From the NCBI GenBank assembly GCA_020002185.1, contig CM034531.1, positions 40,843,690 to 40,907,689 on the forward strand: DNA of 64,000 nucleotides. Direction: 5' to 3'. The position numbers were made by a program, and so were the translations under genes. Below, piece by piece: positions 22,078-35,300 of the stretch; position 1 is the stretch's first letter; the number at the start of each line of letters is the position of its first letter. The notes under the pieces were generated by a model. That model was not told the DNA's origin. It did no database searches and was given only the letters and a program-made list of their open reading frames with translations. Origin of the DNA: Paraescarpia echinospica. Lineage: Eukaryota > Annelida > Polychaeta > Sabellida > Siboglinidae.

Positions 22078-23387
22078 TTTATTGTATATGATATGGAAGC
22101 TTTCCAAAACAAAAAAGACATTTCATGCATATGGTGACAGGACAGTGCTGTGTCATCACTTGGTGACAGACAGGACAGTGCTGTGTCATCACTTAGTGAC
22201 AGGACAGTGCTGTGTCATCATGTAATGACAGGACAGTGCCATGTGATCACTTGGTGACAGACAGGACAGTGCCATATCTCATTTGGTGACAATGCCGTGT
22301 CATCACTTGATAGGACAGCAATCCTTTCTCATCCACTTTCCTCGACAATACACAGTGAACATATAAATAGTTAGAAATGAAGCTACATACCACAGCTATG
22401 TACAGAAAGAGAACGTCAACACCCATGCAATAACAATAACTGTCCACAATACATTAAACAACTGAATATTAAACACCTTGTTTTGAGCTGTAAGATTAAC
22501 CTACATAACATGTGCACCACAAATCCCAATTGAGACATATGGCTATGGTGTCTGCTTAGAACACATTTTGTTTCTGAATATTATATGAAAGCAAGCTTGT
22601 ATATAGAACAGTATCCAGTCTGCAAGACTGTTCAAAGCTCTGTACACTTCACCCCACTTCACAGCCACACAGTAATTACTGAATTATGACTATTTGTTCA
22701 TATATATTCACCACTGTCTATAGCCAGGCACTCTTTCATACAGCTGAGTGAACTGATGACTCGAGTGAACACAGTTCGAACTACAGTCCTCTCCAATTAG
22801 AGTCAAACTTTCTAACCGCTCTTTGACTGTGCTACCTACATGAGTGCACATGTACCAAGTGTGCAATAATGAGATATTTGTACTGCAATACAACTACAAG
22901 TGTTCAAAGAATACTGTGATGACACTCAGACCATTTCTCACATCTTACTCTTCATACGTACCCTGTGATATACATTGTGGAACTATCAGAATACACAATA
23001 CGTGTACACAGATAATACAGCTACAGTCATTTACAAACAATTCACATGCATTTACATGCATAACATGTTAATTTTAGTGGTACACAAACTGTACCAGATG
23101 TACAAATAATTTTAATTTAAGACAGCAAGAAAATGTAAGTACATAAAAAACATTTAAGTAAGACAATTGTTGTTGTTAAAATGATCCACTTTCTTTTTCA
23201 TAGCTGGGAAAGAAAATTTTCATATTTAAAATGCAACTATGAATTGTTGAAGCTCCCAAATTGATATGTGAAGAATAAACGTAGAGGGCAGGAAACTTTT
23301 ATACTACAGCAAGGACACATCATTGCAATAATCGGTCATTCTCCAAGCACTGTGTCTTCCTGCAAGTACTGTCAGGTGTTGCCCCCC
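22078..23387 (-). other. Possible CXXC1 3' UTR
   Basis: Non-coding sequence downstream of the CXXC1 stop. The nearest AATAAA on the - strand is at 22083-22078 (TTTATT on the + strand), which would give a ~1.3-kb 3' UTR. Other signals are not excluded. Confidence 0.35.
22117..22320 (+). repeat. Short degenerate tandem repeat
   Basis: Roughly five to six units of GACAGGACAGTGCTGTGTCATCACTTGGT type with variable spacing. It lies in the possible 3' UTR or flank of CXXC1. Confidence 0.8.
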
Positions 23388-26300
23388 CTAATGGCTCGGT
23401 ATCTTGACAGGGTTCATGGGATCATGGTCGATAGTCTGATGAAGCATCAACCCAAGCACGCCAGAGCGACTGGCCATTGCCATGCGGATGTTACGCTCCT
23501 GCTCAAACAGATCGTCCAACTTCATCCACTGAAAGGGAAGCACCTCAAGTGTAAACATACAAAAAGGCAACATTATCCAGAGTAGTATATTTCTGGTGAT
23601 GTAACTAATACATATTACTAATTAAAACAGAAGCAAACAGCGCTGCACATGTGTATTTTAATGCACCATTTGAGACCAAAAATGACAACAAATTCGGTGG
23701 AATTTAAGCTAATAAGGATAAACGCATGTGACTAGAACCGGTGCTTTCACAACTTCAAGCAAATCGCATAGGGAATGAAGCCATCGAAGATAAACTTAGA
23801 CATAACTGATTTTATGCCCGACTGGCAACAAAATGGCATCAACCAACTTTGAATAAATGATGTGTTCAAAAAAGTAAACATTTAATATCATAATTCGGAT
23901 TATGTACCAGAACTTGGACTAGAATGATGAGTGGAAATCTAGTGTATTTGATACGTGGATTCTGTGTTCTGGGACTGTCAATGTGTATGTACAGAATCCA
24001 CCAAATAATGCAACAGACACCGACTGACAGCACAGCAAACTGTCTTTTCTGTTTTTTAGTGACATGTTCAGCAATTGCTAATTTTAATGTAAACTGGTGT
24101 GTAGGTAGCTACAAACTAGTCACATTGATGCAGAAATATATTCTAATATGTGCACACTGTAAAACTGATCCACGAAATTGACATATAGTTCAGCAAATTG
24201 GTTTTTAAATTGTACATTAATTTTTCACATTTTTGTTCTTTCTTTCCTTGGTAACTGCCATGTATCAGTTTGTGTTTTTAGTAATAAATTGTGACTTGTT
24301 GGATAGCTCATTTATTCAGCTTTCAGAAAATGCACAGTTTTATGGGTTTTGTTGTTATAATTATGTTGCTATTGAGCAAGACTCTGTGCATAATAGTGGA
24401 CTATTGAATCCAAGTGAGAAATAGGATTCCATAGAGCAAATTTTGATCACAGAAATTAAAGTCTGAAAGGGTGTTTATATATACATATTTGTGTGTGTAG
24501 GTGAATATATTTATATACATCCACAATTTACATTGTTCTATTGTTGTTATTGTTCAGTTGGATGAATAACGATTCTGTCCGTCCGTCTATCCATCCGTCC
24601 GACCAGCTGTCTGTCTGGTATGTTGTTGCTAGCACTTCATGCCAGGCTAGCAGTGAAGATGTATGTAGTTGTGGATGTGTGAGAGAGCTCTGTGCACACC
24701 TGTCTCAGTCGCTCCATGTCGATCTCCGCCCGCCGCAGCTTCTCCCAACTAATGTGTTTGTTACATTTCCGCTTCAACACTCGGCAGAAGTCACCCGTCT
24801 CCTCAAACAGCCCCTTCACCAGGGGGCAGCCACACACGTCATCCGCCCCAACCTGTGGGCAGAGGGGGCAATGTTAGAGGGGACAGTACATTCAATAGGC
24901 TCACACCGATCAGCTCTACCTATCATGGAACCACAGTCCGATATGCACACATTTCAATGAACTCTACACACCACGGAACCCCAAACTCCATTGAACTCCA
25001 CACACAATGGAACCACACACTACAATAAACTCTCCATACCATGGAACCACAGTCCAATGAACTCTACACACCATGGAATCTCACACTCCAATGAACTCTA
25101 CACCACCATGGTACCACACACGCCAATGAACTCTACACACCATGGAACCACACACGCCAATGAACTCTACACACCATGGAACCACACACTCCAATGAACT
25201 CTACACCACCATGGTACCACACACTCAAATGAACTTTACACACCATGGAACCACACATCCCAATTAACTCTACACATCATGGAACCCCACAACCCAATCA
25301 ACTACACACCATGGAATCCCACGATCCACTGAACTCTACACACCATGGAATCCCACACTCCAACAAGCATTACACACTCCAACAAACTCTACACACCATG
25401 GAACCATACACTCCAATGTGCTCTACACACCATGGAACCACACCCTCCAACAAACTCTACACACTATGGAACAACACACTCCAATGAACTATACACACCA
25501 TGGAACCACATCCCAGTGAATTGCACAGAACCTTGTTAAATGCTGCAGATGTCAAAGATGTTGGCAGTTAATCAAACTATGACTGATGTTTTGACTGTGG
25601 GATAACGGGTATTTGTTGTGCCTACCTTTGGTTCCTTCGAGTGTTCTGGACACAGCACCTTGAGTCGCTTACAGTAGGTTTGTGACTGGGGATTGTAGTA
25701 GTCACAGAACATTGAGTTGCCTTCAATTCGGGTCTTGTAGATTGACCCAAAAGATGTCTGGCTTTCATACTGTCCAATCAGAAATGAACTCACACTTACT
25801 GTTGATTTAAGCAAATCACAGAATATAACAAACAAACAATGCTTTGATTGATACAGATCTACAACCACCGACATGTATCACCAACTGACTGAACAGTTCA
25901 TATACTTTCCTGAAATACAGCACTGTTGTCACTGCATTAGACACAATGCAAATTGGATTCAAGAATCAACACAACACAACTTTATTCTACCTTTGAATAT
26001 TCCATGCTTTATCTTAAAGATATTTTGTAGTAGGTAGACAAGACAAGAGCCACTGGGAATGACTCTAGATGTGACTAGCTGACAGAAGATGTGGCAATGA
26101 CGAACCTTGGCGAAACACTTCTCCATGTGTTTGAGGGCAGACCTCTGGTTGATCTCGTGTCCACAGGTGACGCAGTAGACACTTAGCTCAGTCTCCTCCT
26201 CCCCATCTGTGTTCTGAACCGTAATAAACAAGTTGCCTAAATATGTAGTAAATACAAAGAATTAAACAACTCTCTCCAAACCTAACCTATATAGATCAAG

Positions 26301-29300
26301 TGCTACCATTTGTTCTACATGGACATACATAGATCCCTACCACTTGTCTTATGCTAAGGACCAATTGACTGGTGATGATGGCCAACTGACACTGTCTGAC
26401 TGGTATCAATGACCAATTGACCACTGTGTGACCAGAGCTGCCAACCCATCAATTCACCTATCAGTAGTTATGAAGCGTTTTGTCAGTAGCATTTGTATTT
26501 TGACAGTAGCAGTCACACAATATCAACACAAAGAATAACTTTTTTTAATCCAACAGTTTTATTCGTCAAATGAAAAAAATAGACACTTTTAATTTATGTC
26601 ATTGAAACAAAAAAAATGTCAGTTTCAACTTTCACAGTTTCAGCTCAGTCTCTTTCCTTTTCCCCCAATTGAGTTTGGGTAGGAGGGCATTGTTTTTTTC
26701 TGTTGTTTTGTCTCCGCTTCGTCTTCTCTCTCTTTCCTATTCAACGCCATCTTGCTCAGTGTCTGTAGTGTTGAACATCTGAGCCAATCAAAATCTTTGT
26801 TCTTGCCTTCATTTGAAAAGACTTGCCATGATTGGCTGATCCCTAAAGAGGTCACATCTATTCTTAGGTACTCATCCCGCATTTTCTCTCGCTCTCATGC
26901 GTCATGCACAAAACAGACAGGCACAAGACGAAGTCAACAACTTTATGCGTGATAGTTGTATTTCATCCGTAGCATTTTTCATCTGACCGTAATAGCGTAG
27001 CAATGGATTCTCATCAGTAGCATGCTACGGCGAAACCGTAGCAGTTGGCAGCTCTGTGTGACTGTGTGTGGACCCAATGACCAGTGGTCAGTGTTTAACC
27101 AATGTGTGTGTACAAAATGACCCCCGCCTGTGACAGGTATGACCAAATGACCAGTGGTCAGCATCTGACTAATGTGTGGACCCAGTGTCCCTATGTGTTG
27201 CCCACCTCCTGCTCTGGAGCGATGGTGGCCTTGGAGGCCCTCTCCACTAATGCACTCAGCTCCTGGTGCCTCAGGTCGAGCTCCACGAGCCTGTGTCTGG
27301 CGTTCTGCTGCTCGCGGCGGATCTTCTCCAACGCCAACTTGTTGTTCTCCTCCGCGATACATGCCGTCGTTTGCCAGCCCTGGATCCGCTGCGGCAGGAT
27401 CTCAAAGATCCGACTGCAAGGACACAGGCACAGTGAGTGGAACAATGGTGGAACATTTTTTAAAATGGGCCAAGAGGCCCTGAAGTCCTTTGGACTAATA
27501 CGTCTATATGTGACCCCGGCTGACCAAATAAGTGATAAGCTGGACAAATTGTAACATCATTTTCTTACATTCTTATAAAGGTTGGGTAGGGTGCTTTACA
27601 CGGTTTCAAAAATTATGACTGCTACAAAAATTGGCAAAGTTATGGAGCATTGAACATGGTAGGGGTCAAAAAGTGAAAATGAGGAAAACGGCTGTTGAAG
27701 TTTTACATTACATATGCAAATAGATTGCATGGAAATATTACATGCATGACATTCAAATGTGGCACACAGTATGTATGTTATGTTGCAATGATACACCGGA
27801 AGTACAAATGTGCTGCTACAAAAACTAATAAGTTATGCCAGATTATGTCTTCATGTATAAAACTAAGAGGACAGATTATTTGAGAGCAAAAGGTAGACTA
27901 AAGAAAATTTAAAATGGGTCAGCTGGATGGTGATAGTCCGTTTGAACTTGAAGCCTTTGTTAAACTTTTGTCTCGACTTCACCAAAGGCGGTGTCCTGCT
28001 GTCAAAACTTGGAAGGTGTTACTCACCTAACTTACAGGTCTTTGTCAGTAAGAATAATGGGATGGTAATTTAGACCAACGTTGTTTCCTGTAAAAGTCAT
28101 TTTGTGGGATATATTAGCATTAGCCGTGCCAATTCAAAAATTAGTGCTATATAATAGTAGTTTATCAAAATGTAAACAAACTCAAAGACAGTTGCAGCTT
28201 AGCCTTAGCCTTAGCCTAAGGGCAGGCCAAGCCCATGGCTGGATGGCCAGGCTCCTACTTTATAATGATCTCATTTATCTCCCTTCTCAACCACATTCCA
28301 TATCTTAGTAATTCTTGTTATTGTTGGAAAAAGGTGTTGCCATCAAGTTATAAATAGAGCTGCTGCTGTAGAGGACAATTTAGTTAGCAAATTTAGCATT
28401 TTAGGAGACCTTTGATGCCCTTAGAATGATTCAATCAAATACAGATTTCATGTGTATAGTGGCACTACCATATGAAATGTCTATACGAAATTAGAGAAAA
28501 AGTTACTGAAGAGTTTTTGACAAAATAGGCAAAATGTGAAAATTTACCAGTTTTGGGGTCCTTTTTGGGGGCCATTAGGTGCCCTTAGAATGATTAAATC
28601 AAATACAGATTTCTTGTGTACAGTGACACTAACCTAAGGAACGCCTATGCAAAATTTGAGAAAAAATTACTGAACAGTTTTTGAAAAAATGTACAAATTT
28701 ACCAGTTTGGGGGCCCTTGGAGGCCCTAAGGAGCCCTTAGAACGATTCAATCAAATACAGATTTCTTGTGCATAGTGGCAGTGCACTAAGATATGTATAT
28801 GCAAAATTTCAGAAAAAGTTGCTGAACGGTTTCTGAGATACAGCAGCTAACGGCGGACGGTGGACGCAGAGTGATGGCAATAGTCCGTTGGACCTTCGAC
28901 CCAAAGGACTAAAAACAAGGCAGTCAACATAAAGAGATTGAAAACAGAGAAGGCAACTTAAGTGAGGTTAAATGCAGGGATGTAAATATAAGAGGTTAAA
29001 AACAGGGAAGTGAACATAAAAGTTGGAAACCGGGAAGTGAACATAAAAAGGTTGAAAACAGAGAAGTCAATATAAGACTGAAGGGCAGCGAAGAAAAGAG
29101 GTTAAAATCTGCCTGTGAAGCACATAGAAGAATACTGAGAAACTTGTGTCAGCGTTTATGAAATTAACCATGTAATGGGGGATTACCAAAAGTGACAAGA
29201 AAGGAGGGACATAGTGTATCTAAACCTGATCATCCTACTACAAGCACGTTGCCACTGTGACAACCCATGCCATTCCTAGTGTACAAACACTAGTGACGTA

Positions 29301-32300
29301 ACTTACTTGGTGGCTAGTTTGAGCCCACACTCGTCAGAGCAGTACTTGGATCCTTGTCGTGCCATCTCAATACAGCCCGGTCCGTAGCACTGATGAGGTT
29401 CATCCTCCCTCACCTCCACACCAGGCTCCTCACTCACTGCCACACTGTGCTTCTGCTTCGGCCGACGACTCTTCTGACAATCACAAACACTAGCAAACTG
29501 ACTATCTTCCAGGTGGTTGTTTGCACACACAGACGCAGGGGACATTTCCCAAAGTATTTGCTTAATGAAAAGTATGTAAATTTTAAGTAGTCTGCTATGT
29601 TTAATGTATTTTTGAAAACTCGTCTCGAAATATTTATGAATTATGCGACAAATGGACAAATCATACCTCCTTCTGTGTTTTCTCTGTCTTTTTGTGTTTG
29701 TCTTTCTTCGTCTTGGCACGCTTGCCAACAGGACTACTGTATTCTGATTCACTCAATCGCTTCTCCCTAGGCTAGCAACACACACAGTGGGTCGGGTGAA
29801 AGTCGTGCTTTAACAGTTAAACTAACAACTATGTGACTACTTCGTGTAAGGAAATAAATGTTGTTATGAAGTTTTGTGGATTTCCCTATTTATTACAACT
29901 GTAGAGAAAATGACAGGTTGCTGATGTTGTATCAATGTGTTGACAGTCAACAAATAGATGCAGAATCTATGTTACAACACACTTTAACAAAATGACTTGT
30001 TAAAAGTTACACAGATATGAATAAACCCAAAGTGAACAAATGCCAGAAGTGTTCAATAACAGTGCAATTATTTATGCAGTGGTAACAAACATTGTATGCA
30101 AGGAAGACCTTCAAACTCTAAACAAAATATCAATAAAAACTAAACTAGGTATCAAGTCAGATGTCAGTCTGACCTTGCTGCTGTCAAGTCAGACTGACCT
30201 TGTAGCTGTCGAGTCAGACTGAACTTGCAGCTGTTAAGTCAGATATCAGACTGACCTTGCAGCTGTCAAGTCAGTTGTCAGACTAACCTTGCTGCTGTCA
30301 AGTCAGACTGACCTTGCAGCTGTCGAGTCAGACTGACCTTGCAGCTGTCGAGTCAGACTGACCTTGCAGCTGTCAAGTCAGATATCAGACTGACCTTGCA
30401 GCTGTCAAGTCAGTTGTCAGACTAACCTTGCTGCTGTCAAGTCAGACTGACCTTGCAGCTGTCGAGTCAGACAGACCTTGCAGCTGTCAAGTCAGATGTC
30501 AGACTGACCTTGTAGCTGTCAAGTCAGTTGTCAGACTGACCTTGCTGCTGTCAAGTCAGACTGACCTTGCAGCTGTTGAGTCAGACTGACCTTGCTGCTG
30601 TCAAGTCAGACTGACCTTGCAGCTGTTGAGTCAGACTGACCTTGCAGTTGTCAAGTCAGTTGTCAGACTGACCTTGCAGCTGTCAAGTCATATGTCAGAC
30701 AGATCTTGCAGGTGTCAGCTAAGATGTCACACTGACCTTGTAGGTGTCAAATGACGGCCGTGAATTCTCATCCATCTGCATGTCGATGTCATCTAGACTG
30801 GTGTCATAGAGTTGATTCTCACAGTCGCTGCAGCCAGAAAGGTTCAGTCAGAGGTGTCATGTTTACACACAGATGATAACATACACAATATGAATTCACT
30901 GAAATAAACACGGCAGGAATTAACTACTACAAATGACATGATGGCACAGAGATGCTGAACTACACATGACATGATGACACAGAGATGATGAACTATGCAA
31001 GATATGATGACAGCAGTGATGAACTACGAATGACATGATGACACAGAGATGCTGAACTAAGCAATACATGATGACACAAGAGATGATGATAAAATCATGA
31101 CGTACACAAGATACAGAATTAGCAGCGACCAAAGAGAACCTGCCAACATGTCACATGAGAATGTTTTCATTACCTATACTGTGACCTCTCGGACTCGGTT
31201 ACTGTGCGGTCCGTCACATCGTCATACGATCCTGAGTCACGCTTCTTTGGCTTTGTCTTCCCTCCACTGTGCAGAAGTCCCTGGTAGTGACACACATAAC
31301 TAAATGCATTACGCATATCAAGACACAATTTAAACATTACTCAATTCTCCCTGAATAATTCAACCAAATTTACAAGTCATTTGTTTCTATGATTGTTCCG
31401 GCTGGTTTAGTAAAACCAAGTCAACTCCTCCAGACAATCTTCAAGCAGGGTAACTGCCCACAAACTCAGCACAGGTACCTGCAACAGGCCCCATATGAGT
31501 GAAAGAGACAATGATTAATAAAAGCCATCATGACGAAGCTGCTGGGAACACACTTACAAGGTTGTGGCATTGGCGCAGGCGACACTTCTGGCGGATACGA
31601 TTCGGTCCTCCAAACTTCTTCATGTCCTGTCAAGAAACGATGCAGGTGAGCATAGAAAACATTCACTCTATCTGATGTGTTGTCTGAAGAGGTTTCATCC
31701 AAGTAAAAGGCTCATGGTTGGACAACAGAGAAAACTATTTTATTCACACTTTCATTCATAGGATTACAGTCACCTGTTTCATTGCTTGTCAACAACAGAC
31801 CATACAGAGCATCTACAACTAGCCAATGGTGTTTCTATCTCCTATGACAGTTCCTACCGCCTTTATTGTTACTGTCTCTCACCTTACAGAAGTCACACGT
31901 GCTGCAGTCCTCAGTTCGATGACATGCCTCACACTTGCCACAGCGCCTCGAAGACTTCTTCTTGTTGCTGTTGGACTGCACAAAACAGAGAATTTCACTT
32001 GCACCTTCTGATAGCCAACTGACACACCACTAGTCAGACGACTACACCAGATCTAGCTAAACCATTGCGCTGCTTTTAATCCATGGCCAACACACATTTC
32101 TCTAAATAAATGCGTGGTGTGTTAAATGCTCTTTTGTCAGCCACACAAATACAAAAAACAATCAAGTTACAGTACAAAAATGTTTGACATTGCTGTTGTT
32201 GTTATTATTACCACTAATATTATTATTATTAACACTGGCTCGATAACAGTGAGATATCTGTATTTTTTAAATGTTCCACTAAGCGTTTAAATCACAAGAA

Positions 32301-35300
32301 TGTTATAATTTGCAATGTCTGGGTGACTATGGTGTACCTTGCAGTAGTCGCACCGGCCGCAGTCCTCCATGCCATAGAGACAGCCCCCTCCTTGCTCCCA
32401 GCCCTGGTCTCCCTCCTCATCACTCGATTGGTTCGACACCTCCACAGGCGCCGGCTTCACCACACTCGCCTTCTTCATACTCTTCTTCTGTACAAACACA
32501 CGGCAGTAACACATCGGTAACATAACAGTAACACACCAGTAAAACGTCTGTAACACATCAGTAAATAAGTAAGTAATTTATTTCCAATAACAACATAAAA
32601 CAATTGTACATCCCGTTATTCCAAAATACATTTTCAACATGTGAACAAAAAAGTACTCATAAGTGTTGGTGGAAAGGGGGTGAACAGAAGTGTAATACTT
32701 ACGTTTGGTTCACCCCCAACCAGTATAGTTACTTATTGTACTAATACAACATATTACAAAATATTTCAATCTCACAAATAATGCAGTGTACAGTGCCTAG
32801 ACTATGTAATGTCTTGTTATAATTATTTGGATGTTTTTCTTAGATCTAGTACATAGATAGAAGATGAGACTTCTAGTTTGTTTAAAAGCCTTTATGCTTC
32901 TACTGCTGGTGATGCTTTCAAGTAGGGTATTCCACAGTTTTACTCCACAAACAGAAATATATATTGATTTTTGTGTGGTATGCACACGATGACTTCGAAA
33001 GGTGTCTTTCTGTCGAGTACCATGTGTTGAGAGATACCGTTTAAACACTGTTTGCAAACTATTTGGTATTTCGTTGTGATGTGCCTTACACAATATTATC
33101 CCTGTCTAAAATTTAACTCAGTCTACAAGTGTCAAAATACACAGTTGCTTAAATAGAGTGCTGGTATGCTCCAAACCCTTTACGCCACAGATCAGATGAA
33201 CTACTCGTTTCTGCAGCAGAGTAATACACCCGATGTTTGAGACATAGATGTTACCCCATATTTCGCTGCAATAGCTAATATATGGCAAAAACAGGGAACA
33301 ATACAATATGTACATTCCCTCCTGATTAATTAAACAACTTACTTTGTGAATGATTGCTGCTACTTTCGACAGTTTTATTCTAACCGTGTTATTTATGTTA
33401 AGGGTAGCCACTACTCAAAAACGCCCGTATAACCAATATGCCATATGTCTGTTAATATTGAACATATTATAACCAGATTTGGAGCACTGATTAGAAATGG
33501 TATATGATGTGTGAAATATGGGCACGTTTGGTTGTATATTACCATAGAAATGAACATTTCAAGTGAGATGGATTTTCACATCCTTGAAAATTATTCTGAG
33601 CTAACAACTGTATGTGTGATCATGCAACTGTCAAGAATCATTAGCTAGAATACTCCTTTGTGCAATAAGATGGTTTTGGGCAAGGATATCTGACTTCAGT
33701 GACTGTTGTTCAGGTTTGAGCATTTTTCAAGACGTCATGAAAAAAGCTCAAACCTAAAGTCCCATCTCACAACAGTCATTGCAGTCAAATTTCCTTGCCC
33801 AAAACCACCTTATTGCACAAAGGAGCATCCTAGCTAATGATTCTTGACAACTGCATGATCACACATACAGTTGTTAGCTCAGAATAATTTTCAAGGATGC
33901 ATGCCCCTCTATCACACTAGAAATGTTGATTGTCATGGCACTGCACAAGCAAATGAGCCCACATTCCATATATCATGTACTATTCATTTAACTAATTAGT
34001 ACTCCAAATTTGGCTAAGACATGTTCAGTACTAACAGAGATATGGCCTATGGCCGTTTTCGAGTAGTGGCTACCCTTAATGTGATGTTTCCAGTTTAGCT
34101 GATCATCAATACATATTCCCAGGAATTTGGTTACTCGTACTGTGGTTATTTGTTTGTTATTTACACACAGATTAATGTCAACATCTGGTGGACCGGTTCC
34201 CGAATAATACATAATTCGTTTTTCACGAGTTGAGTGATAATTTGTTTACAGCAAACCATTTGCACAATTTGGCAAGTTCTCTACTTAACATGTCACGTAG
34301 TTCTGTCAGATTGTTACCGGTACAAAATATATTCATATCGTCAGCAAAAAGTATGAATTTTACTAACGTTGATACAGATGTCATTAACGTAAAGGACAAA
34401 TAAACATGGACCTAAAATAGACCTTTGCGGAACTCCACATGTGACATCTAATAGCTCCAAAACACACCTGCCAATATATACATATTGCTTCATGTTCGAA
34501 AGGTAGCTTTTAATCCAATCATTTGCTATTTCATGCACACCATAATATTTCATGTTTTGTAAGTATCTCATGGTCTACTGTAGCGAATGCTTTTTTAAGA
34601 TCAATAAATACACTGACGACATGTTTTTTACTGTCCTTAGCATTTGTGATTTCCTCAATCAATTCCAATGCAGCATGTGACGTGGACATATCAGCACGGA
34701 ACCCGTACTGATTTGAAAAGCTGTCTGTTCTGGCAAAGAACAGTTTTTCCAGGATTTTTTTTAAATTGCAGCAATAGAGAAATTAGCCTATAATTTGTAA
34801 CATCAGTTTTCATACCACTTAAAGATGGATATAACTTTGGCAATTTTCATGTGTTGGGAAAACACCAGATCTAAATGAATTATTGTATACACGAGTGAGA
34901 GGTTCGCTTATTACACGAATGACCTTCATGACAATGTCCATACTTATGTCTTCAAAGTCTGAAGATTTCTTTTTGGTAACGCTTTCACTGTAGTTATAAG
35001 TTCCTCCTCATCGACAGGTCTGAGGAATAAACTTTGGTCAATACTATTTCCTAAATAATCATACACAGAATTACGTTATTAATTATTATAATTATTAAAC
35101 TCATTTGCCATTTCTGTTTTGTTGGTAATGTCTCTATTGCCACATACCAGATGTGTTGGAAAGTTCACCGACTGGTGTTATTTACGTAATACATTATTCA
35201 ATATCGCCCATGTTTCTTTAGTGTTACCTTTTTCCTGACAACCGAGTACTGTAGTATGCTTTTTCTGCCAATCTTCAGATAGTAGTTAATTTATTTGTAT

